Positions 37,714 to 49,200 of a stretch of DNA of 64,000 nt are shown one piece after another. The first letter of the stretch is position 1, and each line of letters begins with the position of its first letter. Made by a program: the position numbers and the translations under genes. The notes beneath the pieces are model-generated. The model searched no databases, was not told the DNA's origin, and saw only the letters and a list, made by a program, of their open reading frames with translations. Location: contig JAISYU010000075.1 in the NCBI GenBank assembly GCA_031269685.1, positions 35,914-99,913 on the forward strand, given 5' to 3'. This DNA is from Dysgonamonadaceae bacterium. Its GTDB lineage: Bacteria > Bacteroidota > Bacteroidia > Bacteroidales > Azobacteroidaceae.

Positions 37714-39507
37714 ATGGTAAGAAATAAGGAAAAAAATACCTGGTTTGATGCACTGCTTCTCTGGCGGGAGAAGCATATTAAAGAACGGTATTTTATTATT
37801 ATATTAAGTTTTGTCCTCGGTATCGCAACTGCTACTGCAGCATGGCTGCTTAAAGAAATTATACATATAATACAGCATTTTCTTACCGAACATGCACAGG
37901 TGAACGGTACAAATTACCTGTTCCTTATATACCCCGTAGCCGGCATACTTATATCGGGATTACTCGTTAAATACGTTGTACGCGACGATATTAGCCATGG
38001 CGTAACCAAAATCCTGCATGCTATCTCCCAACGTAAAAGCCGCATCAAGAGACATAACATGTGGTCTTCGCTTGCCGCAAGTTCTATTACGATAGGTTTT
38101 GGAGGATCGGTTGGAGCCGAAGCGCCTATCGTTCTTACCGGATCTGCTATCGGTTCTAACCTGGGGAAACTTTTCAAAATGGAGCATAAGACGCTCATGC
38201 TCATGGTGGGATGCGGCGCTGCCGGAGCGATTGCCGGTATCTTCAAAGCGCCTATCGCCGGACTTCTATTTACCATCGAGGTTCTTATGCTTGACCTTAC
38301 GACTACCTCAGTGCTGCCGCTGCTTACTACATCTATCACCGCCGCTACCGTATCTTATGTGCTTACAGGCACGGATGCTATGTTTAAATTCCAGCAGACG
38401 GAAGCCTTTTCCATGGGCAGGATTCCGTATGTATTAGCGCTGGGCGTGGCATGTGGACTGATTGCACTTTATTTTACACACATATCTATATGGCTCGAAG
38501 GCATATTCCGTAAACTTAAAACGTTCCGTAAGAAGTTCTTACTCGGATCTGCCATGCTTAGCATACTGATTTTCCTTTTCCCGCCGCTATACGGCGAAGG
38601 TTACGATGTTATCGGAGGATTATTAGGCAATTCAGGCGATAACCTGCTTTCAGGAAGCGTTTTTGCGCCGCTGGGCGGTAATCCGTGGGGTATTGTAATT
38701 TTTCTTGCAATTATCATCTTTATGAAAGTATTTGCAACTGTGGCTACTAACGGTGGCGGCGGTTGCGGCGGAATCTTTGCCCCATCCCTTTACCTTGGGT
38801 CAATAGTAGGCTTCACATTTGCCCGCAGTTTTGAACTGTCGGGAATACATTTACCGGAAGAGAATTTCGCCCTCATGGGGATGGCAGGGATGATGTCCGC
38901 GATTATGCATTCTCCCTTAACGGCTGTTTTCCTTATCGCCGAACTGACCGGCGGCTTCGACCTCTTCCTCCCGCTTATGATAGTGACGCTTAGCGCATAT
39001 ATAACCATACGTTTCTTTGACCGGTACAGCCTCTATTCAGTTCGGCTGGCGCAAAAAGGAGAACTGCTGACCCACCATAAAGATAAAGCGGTGCTTACGC
39101 TGCTCAACGTTAACTCTGTGATAGAAACAGACTTCAGTACGGTACACCCATGGGAGACACTCGGTGACGTAGTACGGTCTATCGCCCGCTCAAGCCGTAA
39201 CGTGTTTGCCGTAACCGACGACGGGAATATCTTGCGCGGGATTGTGCTGATCGACGATATACGTAATATTATGTTCCGGCCGGAACTCTATGAACGGTTT
39301 AAGGTTAAAAAATTCATGGTGTCGCCTCCCGCAAAGATAGAAACATCAATGCCGATGGAAAAGATAATGCAAATTTTCGACGATACCAAAGCGTGGAACC
39401 TGCCGGTGGTAGATGAAAAAGGACGGTACCTCGGATTTGTCTCAAAGTCCAAAATATTCAACGCTTACAGGGAAGTGCTTGTCGAAAACTTCTCCGAAGA
39501 TGAGTGA
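37714..39507 (+). CDS. ClC family chloride channel/transporter with CBS domains
   Basis: A 597-residue integral membrane protein. About ten membrane segments fill residues ~25-440. The anion-path motifs are GSVGAEAPIV with Glu136 (gating-glutamate position of the GxEGP-type motif) and NGGGGCGGIFAPSLYLG near residue 350. Two CBS domains occupy residues ~460-590 (around VHPWETLGDVVRSIARSSRN and TSMPMEKIMQIFDDTKAWNL) and probably sense a nucleotide. A TATATTTG -7 box is at 37687-37694. It is convergent with a GH106 gene 11 nt away. Whether it is a channel or a proton-coupled exchanger cannot be decided here. Confidence 0.93.
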   Translation: MVRNKEKNTWFDALLLWREKHIKERYFIIILSFVLGIATATAAWLLKEIIHIIQHFLTEHAQVNGTNYLFLIYPVAGILISGLLVKYVVRDDISHGVTKILHAISQRKSRIKRHNMWSSLAASSITIGFGGSVGAEAPIVLTGSAIGSNLGKLFKMEHKTLMLMVGCGAAGAIAGIFKAPIAGLLFTIEVLMLDLTTTSVLPLLTTSITAATVSYVLTGTDAMFKFQQTEAFSMGRIPYVLALGVACGLIALYFTHISIWLEGIFRKLKTFRKKFLLGSAMLSILIFLFPPLYGEGYDVIGGLLGNSGDNLLSGSVFAPLGGNPWGIVIFLAIIIFMKVFATVATNGGGGCGGIFAPSLYLGSIVGFTFARSFELSGIHLPEENFALMGMAGMMSAIMHSPLTAVFLIAELTGGFDLFLPLMIVTLSAYITIRFFDRYSLYSVRLAQKGELLTHHKDKAVLTLLNVNSVIETDFSTVHPWETLGDVVRSIARSSRNVFAVTDDGNILRGIVLIDDIRNIMFRPELYERFKVKKFMVSPPAKIETSMPMEKIMQIFDDTKAWNLPVVDEKGRYLGFVSKSKIFNAYREVLVENFSEDE

Positions 39508-39518
39508 CCGGCGTGTGA

Positions 39519-42500
39519 TTACTTCCGAATGACTGCAACCGGTCCCAAAAGCCCGCTCGCACGTAACGCCGAGTCCTTCTTCGGACGATTAAATGTCCAT
39601 GTCTTACGCTGATCCTCAGGCAGGTTAGCGTCATAGACAAGCCTGTTAAACCACGTGCTTGTTACCTCTATCTGCAAAATATTCGCGCCCGGCTTAACGG
39701 CATCCGTGACATCCAGACTGTACGGCGGCGTCCATAAAGTACGTAGTCTCTTTCCGTTAAGGGTGACCGCGGCAATCATTTCCACCTCACCAAGATCAAG
39801 ATCGTACCTAGTATCCTTATCATTGCCGGAATTGTCTATCTTAAAGGTAGTAGTGTATGTCACAGACCCGGAAAAGGCTCTCGCCTCCGGTGAAATATCA
39901 AGGTCTTTCCAGGCTTTCAGTTCGTCAATAACTACACTCTCAGGCGCACCCCAGCCCGCGGGAAACGAAAGCGTCCAAGTCCCCGAAAGAGGAGTGGATG
40001 TCGCTATCACAGAGGCTTTATTCTCTATTGAAGGAAGTGCGTTATTTCTAAAAATGACGAAACACGAACCTGCACGAGCCAAATTAAACTTTACCGAAGT
40101 CCTCCCCGATTCCCGCCGAACAACCTCCGCAGGATGAATTTCACCGCTTACAGGATCCCATATCTCAACGTTAGAAGTATTGGCGAAACTTAATTCCCCG
40201 CTGAACCCAGCGCCTTCCTCAGCTGCAACATAATACCAGTCAGCGCCTTCCGTCCGCCTGTGCAGCCACTTCGCGCCATCTCCAATAACATCAGGGACAA
40301 TCTCCAATGCCTTCAAAGATTCCCCAATGGTCTTTCCCGATAACACTTTCCCCTTACCCAAACTGCGAATGTTGCCACCGGCAGATCCCCAGATCGCCGC
40401 AACAGCCTCATCAAACCGCCTGCATGAAACATCCCCACCAGACAATGTCGCAATACCTTCCGGCGAATCCCCCACAACAGTAGCGCCTGCCTTAACAAGC
40501 TCAAGCAGTTTCTCCAGCGTCTCCGGCAACATCCGCTTGTTATCCGGCAACCACAGTAGCGAGTAAGTGATGCCCTCCGGCGTAGTAATTTTCCCGTCAC
40601 GGACGGAAAGACGGTTCAACAAGACATCAGGATTGCAGTAATCGTACTTGTAGCCTTCCGGAAACGGCGCATTCTGATCCGGCTTGTGGTTAATCTCATC
40701 CCCCAGGTACCACAAGACATCCGAAACGGGTTTCCCGCGCTCCAAGAGATAGTTAAGCCGTGAAAGATAAGTAGTAAACTCAGGAAAATGCTTCCACCAG
40801 GTTTGCCCCCGGAGGAACGGCGTGCCTATACCTGCTTCTCCGAAAGATGTCCCCGGAGGCAGGCAATCCGTACGGGGGTTATGCGTATATGTATGGAATA
40901 CCAAATGAGTTACACCCTCTATAAAATTTCTGTTAGCAACCTCTTTCATCATACTAAAATGTTCATCCCATGTGAGACTGAACGACGTAAAAGCCTCCGC
41001 AGCAACCCGCGTCTTCCCATACAGGCGAGCCGCAGATGCAGTGGGCTTAACAGGTTTGAAATTGATGGAACCGACAAATGAACGCTGTAACGGATGCCAA
41101 AATTCACACATCGGGACATCCGCATGCTTGTAATATTCCATTATATCGGCAGGAAAAATATCCCCGGCTGCCGTTTCGTATGCAATAGACATGCCCCTCT
41201 CTCTTGCAAGCCCCGCCATGCGACCGTAAAACCTGTTCGCAAAAAGATCACCTACCGTCGCCCGCCAGTCACGAAGAAACCGCGTCGTCGTCTTGTGATC
41301 ATCAAGAACATAACCGAAGACAGCAGGTAACCATTTGCGGAGCGAATATTTAGTATAACGTTCAAATTCCGCCTCCATGTCCTTAGTCCATGTCTGAGTC
41401 TTGCATTCCCAACTGTCCAACAGCATCCCGTTCAATAACCCGCCGGCAAGCGGTCCTCCGAAAATGCGCCCGATATATCCCGCAAACTGCGCCTCAGAAC
41501 CATTGCAGGATAGCTTATCACACTCCCAGCCTGTGCCTTCCGGCGGTGCCGGCGCATTTTTCATGCCGGCATTCACGTGACCGATACGCAGGACTGTCCA
41601 TTTCCCTTCAGGTGCTTCCCAGTCCAGATTTCCCTCAGCGTCAAACTTCGCACTGAGATCGAGAATATTATCCGTCCTTACAAAAGCCCCATGAGACTGC
41701 GCGGGATTGTCATTCGTGCGTACAATATTCCGCAACGTCCAACCGGCTTCCGACTCCCAGTTATTCTTCCTTGCAGCAGAGTATAACCGTAACGAAGAGA
41801 TGTGCATGTCATGTCGATTGCAGATATTGATGCGGTAAGTAGCCGTAGCGGATGTTTCGGGACAGGCAAGCGAAATCGGACGGTCATCCTGCCAACTGCT
41901 TTGCGGCATCTCAAGATTCAAAAGCTCCTTAGCCTTTCCCCCATTGAATGTAGCTTGTACATTAACACTCACTCCGGGTTCGTAACACCAGCCGTGATCA
42001 AAACCCTGAATACTCGAAAATTCAACAGTCCTGACTGTGACCGGCTCAGGGAATGTTATCTCTATCCAATGCGGGTTATTATCCGGTACCGGCGGCAGTT
42101 TTAAAGGCTTACCACTGTTAGTGTTCCCCAACAAAAGGTCTTTCCATGCCAAATCAATATCACTCTTTACCGACAACGGTTTAAGGGATTCCCCGGTGTC
42201 GCCGAGCGGAGTCGGAAATGCAAGTACGGCAATGTCACGATAGTCACGCGATTTCTCACCGCTTGGCTCCGGAATTGCCAATGCTATATTCTTCCGTTCC
42301 CCTCCCTCAATGTCGGTACGACTCCAGGCAAGATGCCGCATAGCGTTCTCCGGCTTAATCCACGGTCCTCCCGACATAGCCCAACCAGGGCAATTCTGCA
42401 TGGTAAACCTGAGCCCCAGCCGGCGACATTCCTCCGCTGTATATTTCAAAGCCTCATCCCATGCCGGACTCAGGCACGTGATTTGCGGATCTACACCGGG

Positions 42501-42797
42501 CCACGCTCCGCCAAACTGCCCGTGAAACATCTGGATGCCGGATAATCCCGCTCCGGCTATTGCTTCCAAATCCGCGGTGATACCGGGTGTCGCTACGTTG
42601 CCTCCGATGTAATGAAACCATGTCTCAGGATGATAAACCTTAGCAGGCGACCGGAATGATACCTCATCGGATTTCCCAAACGGTCGACCTATTTCTTCAA
42701 GCGATGGCGCAAACGGTGTAATCCTGTGTCGGTTGCACGCCTGAACCACAACTAATAAACACAGACTTATAAAATAAATGCATCTAAAACTTTTCAT
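39519..42797 (-). CDS. GH106-like glycoside hydrolase, lipoprotein
   Basis: A 1092-residue exported enzyme, the largest of three GH106 proteins in the window. The signal (MKSFRCIYFISLCLLVVVQA then CNRH) is of lipoprotein type. Motifs are ETWFHYIGGNVATPGITADL, AGLSGIQMFHGQFGG, QNCPGWAMSGGPWIKPENA, LLDSWECKTQTWTKDMEAEF and the C-terminal beta domain DLGEVEMIAAVTLNGKRLRT with ending KDSALRASGLLGPVAVIRK. That last phrase closely resembles the end of the 29663-32773 protein (LQESGLLGPVTVRVQK), so these two are nearer relatives of each other than of the Tat-exported one. Predicted rhamnosidase; substrate inferred only. Confidence 0.88.
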   Translation of the reverse strand: MKSFRCIYFISLCLLVVVQACNRHRITPFAPSLEEIGRPFGKSDEVSFRSPAKVYHPETWFHYIGGNVATPGITADLEAIAGAGLSGIQMFHGQFGGAWPGVDPQITCLSPAWDEALKYTAEECRRLGLRFTMQNCPGWAMSGGPWIKPENAMRHLAWSRTDIEGGERKNIALAIPEPSGEKSRDYRDIAVLAFPTPLGDTGESLKPLSVKSDIDLAWKDLLLGNTNSGKPLKLPPVPDNNPHWIEITFPEPVTVRTVEFSSIQGFDHGWCYEPGVSVNVQATFNGGKAKELLNLEMPQSSWQDDRPISLACPETSATATYRINICNRHDMHISSLRLYSAARKNNWESEAGWTLRNIVRTNDNPAQSHGAFVRTDNILDLSAKFDAEGNLDWEAPEGKWTVLRIGHVNAGMKNAPAPPEGTGWECDKLSCNGSEAQFAGYIGRIFGGPLAGGLLNGMLLDSWECKTQTWTKDMEAEFERYTKYSLRKWLPAVFGYVLDDHKTTTRFLRDWRATVGDLFANRFYGRMAGLARERGMSIAYETAAGDIFPADIMEYYKHADVPMCEFWHPLQRSFVGSINFKPVKPTASAARLYGKTRVAAEAFTSFSLTWDEHFSMMKEVANRNFIEGVTHLVFHTYTHNPRTDCLPPGTSFGEAGIGTPFLRGQTWWKHFPEFTTYLSRLNYLLERGKPVSDVLWYLGDEINHKPDQNAPFPEGYKYDYCNPDVLLNRLSVRDGKITTPEGITYSLLWLPDNKRMLPETLEKLLELVKAGATVVGDSPEGIATLSGGDVSCRRFDEAVAAIWGSAGGNIRSLGKGKVLSGKTIGESLKALEIVPDVIGDGAKWLHRRTEGADWYYVAAEEGAGFSGELSFANTSNVEIWDPVSGEIHPAEVVRRESGRTSVKFNLARAGSCFVIFRNNALPSIENKASVIATSTPLSGTWTLSFPAGWGAPESVVIDELKAWKDLDISPEARAFSGSVTYTTTFKIDNSGNDKDTRYDLDLGEVEMIAAVTLNGKRLRTLWTPPYSLDVTDAVKPGANILQIEVTSTWFNRLVYDANLPEDQRKTWTFNRPKKDSALRASGLLGPVAVIRK

Positions 42798-42817
42798 ATT
42801 ATAATTATTTTATGATA

Positions 42818-44488
42818 TTAACACGCAAGCAATATAATTAATTGTGCACTCAGTACCCGAAGAAACATTGTAAACGGATAAACCGTGGCGTAACCGACAG
42901 ACGGAATATCGTTGCCTGCCGCCGCATTTGAATACGCCAGCGCGGGAGGGTCGGTCGTGCTGCCGGACATAAGTCCCATCAGTGTGAAATAGTTTAGCTT
43001 GAATATACTACGTCCAATAATTCCCACAATAAGAAGCGGCACTACGGTAATGATAAGTCCAAGTCCTATCCACAAGTAGCCGCCTTTATCTACAACAGTT
43101 GAAACGAAATTCTCACCCACCCCTATACCTACACTGGCAAGAAAGAGGCATATTCCAATTTCACGAAGCATAAGGTTTGCGCTCATCGTGGTGTATGTAA
43201 CGAGGTGATACTTTGGACCGAAGATACTGATAAGTATTGCAACAATGAGCGGACCGCCTGCAAGCCCAAGTTTAACCGGTTGTGGTATTAGGGGGAATAC
43301 TAACGGGATACTGCCAAGCAATACGCCGAGGAAGATACCTATGAAGATCGGTATGAGATTTGGTTCGTTCAGTCGTTTCATCTGGTTACCGAGGAATCGT
43401 TCCACGCTCGCAATAGCGGTTTCGTTGCCGACCACAGTCACACGGTCTCCTATTTGAAGCGATAATCCGGGATCAGCGATAAGATCTACACCTGAACGGT
43501 TTACGCGGGTAATGTTAACACCAAAAATTGAGCGCAAGTTCAGATGACGTAACTGTTTGCCGTTGATATTTGATTTGGTAATAAGGATACGGCGTGAAAA
43601 GAGATGCTTGTCAAGCAGTTCCCATTCGTGCTTTTCCATTTTAACGGGTATTCCGAAATAAGATTCCACAGCCTCACGGTCTATCTTGGTTGTTGCTACA
43701 AAGATCCGGTCTCCTTCGTTCAGAACGGTTGCCGACGATGCAATATCGGCTTGTTTTGTTTGCGCGTAGAGGATTCGTGAGACCACAAAACTGCGGTTGA
43801 TGATTCGTCGCAGGTCGCCGATATTCTTACCGTAAGTGGCAGGATTTCGCACTTCGATTGAGATTAGTTCGACGCTTTCTTTTTGTCCGAGCATTTCTAT
43901 CAGGTTTTCAACTTCCTTTTCATTATTGATTCTGAAAATAACCTTTATCAGCAATATTGAGCCTATAATCCCTACAACACCAAGCGGATATGCGACTGCA
44001 TAACCAAGCGCTATACTCTGGTCGTTAGCGCCTGTTATATCGGAATATGCCTGTTGAGCAGCACCAAGTCCGGGAGTATTAGTTACGGCGCCGGAGAGGA
44101 TTCCAACCATAGTCTGAATCGGGACTTCGGTAACGTAATGTATTATTAACGTCACGATTATGCCGGTCAGTACTATTCCCATTGCCAGCATATTGAGGGT
44201 GATTCCTCCCTTTTTGAATGAGGAGAAGAAGCCGGGCCCAACTTGCAGACCGATGAAATAAACAAACAGTATCAGTCCGAATTCTTTCATGAAATGCAAA
44301 ATATCATCATTCACGCTCAATCCGAAATGACCGGCAACAATGCCTGCAAAGAGCACGAAGGTTATGCCGAGCGATACGCCGAAAATTTTAATTTTACCCA
44401 GTGTGATACCCGCAGCAATCACTAACGCAAACAATAGAACGGTATGAGCAATGCTGCTGCCGAAAAACAAATCGTTTAACCAATCCAT
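42818..44488 (-). CDS. AspT/YidE-type transporter with two TrkA-C domains
   Basis: A 556-residue inner-membrane protein of the aspartate:alanine exchanger superfamily. Two halves of five or six membrane segments each (residues ~10-180 and ~385-556) flank two TrkA-C regulatory domains (~200-370, around [13 protein letters not shown] and [13 protein letters not shown]). The duplicated membrane halves share GLxxG-type motifs ([20 protein letters not shown] and [20 protein letters not shown]), the signature of this family. The cargo is unknown. It lies 12 nt after the MarC-family gene and shares its promoter. Confidence 0.9.
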   Translation of the reverse strand: MDWLNDLFFGSSIAHTVLLFALVIAAGITLGKIKIFGVSLGITFVLFAGIVAGHFGLSVNDDILHFMKEFGLILFVYFIGLQVGPGFFSSFKKGGITLNMLAMGIVLTGIIVTLIIHYVTEVPIQTMVGILSGAVTNTPGLGAAQQAYSDITGANDQSIALGYAVAYPLGVVGIIGSILLIKVIFRINNEKEVENLIEMLGQKESVELISIEVRNPATYGKNIGDLRRIINRSFVVSRILYAQTKQADIASSATVLNEGDRIFVATTKIDREAVESYFGIPVKMEKHEWELLDKHLFSRRILITKSNINGKQLRHLNLRSIFGVNITRVNRSGVDLIADPGLSLQIGDRVTVVGNETAIASVERFLGNQMKRLNEPNLIPIFIGIFLGVLLGSIPLVFPLIPQPVKLGLAGGPLIVAILISIFGPKYHLVTYTTMSANLMLREIGICLFLASVGIGVGENFVSTVVDKGGYLWIGLGLIITVVPLLIVGIIGRSIFKLNYFTLMGLMSGSTTDPPALAYSNAAAGNDIPSVGYATVYPFTMFLRVLSAQLIILLAC

Positions 44489-44500
44489 ATATATAAGAAG

Positions 44501-45082
44501 TTATTTACCTAAAACATCCGTTATATTCACCATAAACAGCCTTACCGAAATTGCTAGCAGGATGATGCCGAAAAACTTTCTCAGAACATAAATTCCGCCT
44601 TTCCCGATGATTTTCTCCACCAATTGCACATTCCGAAGGACAAAATAAACGATGAGCATATTCAGAAAAAGTGCAAGAATGATAGCAAGATCATTATATT
44701 CCGCTTTCAGAGAGAGCAGTGTAGTGAAGGCTCCCGGACCTGCGATCAGGGGAAAAATCACGGGTACGATGGTTGCCGAACTGTTTGGTCCGTCCATTTT
44801 GAACAATTCCCAACCAAAGGTCATTTCACAGGCTATCACGAAAATAACAAGTGAACCGGCAACTGCAAACGATGCTTCATCCACATTAAACAGGCGTAAA
44901 ATGCCGCCGCCAACATAAAAAAATGCCACTAAGATCAGGAAAGAATAAATTGCCGCCCTGCTTGGGCTGAATGCCCGTTTCTTGTTTTGCAAATCAACAA
45001 AAATCGGCAGTGAGCCGACTACGTCAATAATTGCAAACAAGACAATGAAAGCACTGACTAATTCCTTGAAATTGAGATACAC
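44501..45082 (-). CDS. MarC family integral membrane protein
   Basis: A 193-residue protein with six membrane segments, of the MarC/UPF0056 family. It shows FAIIDVVGSLPIFVDLQNKK near the N-terminus and VPVIFPLIAGPGAFTTLLSL in the middle, both typical. The start codon is GTG at 45082. Despite the historical name, MarC proteins have no proven role in antibiotic resistance; the function is unknown. First gene of a two-gene unit with the AspT-type transporter. Confidence 0.9.
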   Translation of the reverse strand: MYLNFKELVSAFIVLFAIIDVVGSLPIFVDLQNKKRAFSPSRAAIYSFLILVAFFYVGGGILRLFNVDEASFAVAGSLVIFVIACEMTFGWELFKMDGPNSSATIVPVIFPLIAGPGAFTTLLSLKAEYNDLAIILALFLNMLIVYFVLRNVQLVEKIIGKGGIYVLRKFFGIILLAISVRLFMVNITDVLGK

Positions 45083-45134
45083 AATTATTATTTTTTACGG
45101 AATAAAACAATCAAAAATCATGAATATGTAGCCA

Positions 45135-45164
45135 CAAAAGTAGAACAATTATTTAAGAATACAA
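45135..45164 (-). promoter_or_regulatory. Promoter of the MarC/AspT-type unit
   Basis: On the minus strand TTG (45162-45164), N19, TACTTTTG (45135-45142). Leader about 47 nt to the GTG start. Confidence 0.75.
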
Positions 45165-45292
45165 AATATGCAGAAATAATGAACATGGTATCAAAAATCA
45201 CATTCATATCTTAATTACATACTATCGCATTAATATAAACCGGCACAATAATGATAAGGAATATATCGGTTTACAACATAGAAAAGTACAAA

Positions 45293-45853
45293 TTATTTTC
45301 TGATTCTATTTTCATTTTTACTCACAAAACTTTTCCAATTGGTATATTTTTTATCTTCTTTCAATCCATTGTTCTGGTAGAAATGGCATAAAGCGGCAGC
45401 CAAGCCATCTGTCGCATCCAACATCCCGGGCATGTTTTTGTCGGGGATTTTAAGTATCTTCTGAAGCATTGCAGCGACCTGTTCTTTGGATGCGCGACCA
45501 TTACCCGTGATTGACATTTTAATTTTCAGCGGAGCATATTCATAGATTGGAATATCACGCGACAATGCAGCAGCCATTGCAACTCCTTGTGCGCGTCCGA
45601 GTTTAAGCATACTCTGCACATTTTTCCCGAAAAACGGCGATTCGATAGCAAGTTCATCAGGCAAGAACTCGCCAATTAGGCTGATAATACGTTCGAAGAT
45701 CCGCCTCAGACGCAAGTAGTGGTCATCAGCTTTGCGCAGTTCCAAGACACCCATCGCTATCAGTGACGGCTTGTTATTGGTAATTTTAAGCAGTCCGTAA
45801 CCCATTACATTAGTACCAGGGTCAACACCAAGAATTATTTTTTCATCGATCAT
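45293..45853 (-). CDS. ruvC: Crossover junction endodeoxyribonuclease RuvC
   Basis: Cuts Holliday junctions during recombination together with RuvAB. The 186-residue protein has the four catalytic acids: Asp11 in ILGVDPGTN, Glu71 in [12 protein letters not shown], and Asp146 and Asp149 in [14 protein letters not shown]. The C-terminal tail is Lys-rich. ruvA and ruvB are not in the window. The -7 box ends 7 nt before the ATG, so the mRNA is nearly leaderless. Confidence 0.97.
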   Translation of the reverse strand: MIDEKIILGVDPGTNVMGYGLLKITNNKPSLIAMGVLELRKADDHYLRLRRIFERIISLIGEFLPDELAIESPFFGKNVQSMLKLGRAQGVAMAAALSRDIPIYEYAPLKIKMSITGNGRASKEQVAAMLQKILKIPDKNMPGMLDATDGLAAALCHFYQNNGLKEDKKYTNWKSFVSKNENRIRK

Positions 45854-45860
45854 GATGGCG

Positions 45861-45890
45861 CAAATTTATAAAATTATTCTAATACTGCAA
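45861..45890 (-). promoter_or_regulatory. Promoter of ruvC
   Basis: On the minus strand TTG (45888-45890), N19, TAAATTTG (45861-45868): full consensus, immediately upstream of the start codon. Confidence 0.85.
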
Positions 45891-46210
45891 AAAAAGTTTT
45901 ATATATTAACATAGTTAAATTAAAAATATTTTTTAGTAAAATGTATGGAATATTTGGTGAATTATCTTTCAGAACGTTTTCCTCGCCCAGGATTTCTTCC
46001 TATGAGACGTCAGGATATTTTCCCCACTTGAGGATTTCTTTCCTATCCGGATTAATCCTGAGAAAAGAATCGGAAACGCCAGATTGTTCTGTTAAGTTTG
46101 TTTGATTAGCGCAAAAAATAGAGATTATTTGTTTGGTTAAAAAAAATTTTTATAACTTTGGGCGCTTTTTTTTAGCAAGAAATTTTTCATATTCTTAATA
46201 TTAAATAAAC
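45891..46210. other. Intergenic region before the large surface-protein gene
   Basis: AT-rich. AGGATTTCT-TCCTAT blocks recur at 45989 and 46031, a spacing of 42 bp (twice 21), with a weaker AGGATATTTTCC copy between them, so this may be a very degenerate relative of the 21-bp arrays. TAACTTTG at 46153-46160 is the probable -7 box of the gene starting at 46211. No reading frame recognised. Confidence 0.45.
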
Positions 46211-49200
46211 ATGACAAAGTTTTTACTCAAATCCATTATGACTTGCTTCTTCATGGCGAGCGCAATGGCGCCGGCTTTTGCCGACGGAACAATCAATGTT
46301 GCCGACGGTACGGGCGACGGAACAGGATGGAGTTATTCTAATAATTCTATCGTTATTGAGGCTGCCGGCAGTTATACCCTTACCGGTACGACTGAAACGA
46401 ACAGCATTATCGTTAACAGCGCGTTGACGGTAAATATTACTCTGGACGATGTCAGTATTTCTACTGTCAGTCCATTCTACATTACTCCCAATACTGCGGC
46501 GGCAAACACGATTGTTAACCTAACGCTTATAAACAGTAATGTATTGACTGCTACAAAAAATGGTACGGCTGAGGGAGGTTTTGCAGGTCTCGGTGTCCCA
46601 TTACATTCGACCGTCAATATTAACGGCACCGGCTCTCTGATTGCGACAGGGAGCAAAGATAACAGTAATAGTGGCGGCGCAGGTATCGGAAGCCAAAAAA
46701 ATAAAAGTTCCGGTAAAATCAACATCAACAGCGGGTTTATCACTGCCATAAGCCAGGATAAAGCTGCCGGTATCGGCTCAGGTTATCATGGCACGCAAGG
46801 AGCAGTTGCAATAGAAGGCGGTGTTGTCATTGTGGAAAATAAAGGCAGCGGAAACAGTATCGGGCATTATAACGGTACCGGCGGTTCATTTACCATTGGC
46901 GGTAATGCTGTGGTGATTGTAAAGTCTTCCATCCATGATCCGGTTGTCACATCCGTACGCAGAAAAAGCGGCTTGCTTCTGGAAGATACAAAGTGTACGT
47001 TCTACAGTGAAAGTGTTGCGATTACCAATGATTTTACATTTCCTGCGAATAACACGATCACGATACCGGAAGGCAAATCTTTATCCATACCGGAAGGCGT
47101 AAAGATGACCAGTAACGGTACAGTCAACGTGGAAGGTACATTTACTATCGACGGCGAGTTGATCAACAACGGAACTGTTCAGATAGATGGTGTAGCCGTC
47201 AATAACGGAAATACGGAAAACTTCGGCGCTATCACTATTTATGGCAGTTATGTAAACAACGGTACAATACGTAACCGAAATGACGGGGTGATAAACGGTA
47301 TAATTAGCGGTAATCCGCTGACAGTTGAACTTTATACGATCGACATAGGCACTGTAACTGAAAATGGACCGGGATACACGTTTGAAAATGGACTCGTTAC
47401 CTTGATCGAAGCAGACGCTTTCTATACCGTTACGGGTGTTTCTTCAACTAATCGCATAGCAGTAGCGCCAAGTATAACGGTAAATGTTATTTTCAGCGGA
47501 TTGAACATAACATCTTCCGAAACGCCATTGACAGCAGGTTCTTCGTCCAAAGTCAACCTTACGCTCAATGGAGCAAACGTCTTGACCGCAACGGGTAGCG
47601 AAGCTGGATTTGGTATATCGCAGGGGACATCCGTAATCATTGATGGACAAGGTTCGCTTAATGCTACAGGCAACAGTAATGCCGGTATAGGAGGAGAAGG
47701 AAATATTACCGTCAAAAACGGTACAATCACGGCTTCATCAACTTCGTCTTTCGGTATTAACGCAAATATCGCTGTTAACGGCGGTGTAGTAACAGCTATC
47801 GGAGGCGAAGGCAAGGCAAGTACCAACGGCGCATTCACTATGGACGGTAACGGAGTAGTGATCGTAGAATCAATAGGTGACGCTTCAGCAAAAAAGCAAG
47901 GACTCCTTATCAACGGCAATGCAGGTACAATCTATGGAACAGGTGTAAGTCCTACACTAAGTTGGACATTGCCAGAGGGCAAAACCTTTACCCTTGATGG
48001 AGCAAGAACATTTACCGTCGCTACGGGTAAAACATTTACTAACAACGGAACAATAGAAGTTTACGGAGATCTCAACGTTAATGGAACACTTGTCAATAAC
48101 GGCACGATTAGAAAATGCGGCACAATTACAGGCGATATCAACGGCAATCAGCCTGTGGACACTCAACGCGAACAGATTGCTATTGATCTGGCTACTGTGA
48201 ATGCTTCCGGTGAAGGCTACATCTATACATACAGTAAACTTACGTTAACAAAGAATAATGCGGAATATACCCTGACCGGAAAAACTACCTCCAAAAGCGT
48301 AGAAGTCGCAGCAGGTCTGTCGGTAAAAGTAAATCTCAATAATGTAGATATTCAGGCGTCAAAAGCATTATTTATCAATCCATCGTCTGTGGCTGACATC
48401 ACTATTACCGGTATAAATACCCTTATCAGTAAAACACAGGGTAGCGCCGGTATTGGAGTTCCAGCAGGCGCAAAAGTAATCATCAACGGTACAGGTTCAC
48501 TTAGAGCTGAGGGTAACGGTGGTAGCAGCGTCGGCGGCGCCGGCATCGGAGGTACAGCCAATATCTCTGCAGGAATTATTATCATCAACGGAGGTGAAAT
48601 AACCGCAATAGGTAATAAAAAAGCAGCAGGTATCGGTGGTGGTTATCATTCCGGTTACGAAGAAATTCAAATAAACGGAGGTTTTGTATCTGCTACCGGC
48701 ATCTTCTGGGCTAGTTCTAAAGGCGATGGCATAGGCGGATACGGCAGTGACGCACAAGTACCAGCAGGTCCTTTCAAAATGAATGGAACCGGCGTAGTTA
48801 TGTCAACTAACGTGCGGGATAAATCACCCAAGCAAAAAGGATTGCTGTTTGACCTCGGAAGAGGTTACCTCTATGGAACCGAAGCTGAAATCAATCGCGA
48901 TATAACAATGCCATACGGTTCTCAACTGACGGTCAAAGCAGGTCAGACACTGATAGTTCCCGAAGGAGTTACGCTAAATTGGGGAGCAAGTACTGAACTT
49001 TCTTTTGAACAAGGCTCCACCTTCATAAACAATGGTACACTAAACGGATACGAGCGAGGCAAACAATTAAGCATTGACACCGAAAAGGCAAACGTATCTG
49101 GTAGTGGATCTATCAATCTTACCGAAATCCCCTACGATAACCGCGACCGCCTTTATTTCCGTTTCCACATTCTTGCCAACTGTCTCTTCGACGGAACTAA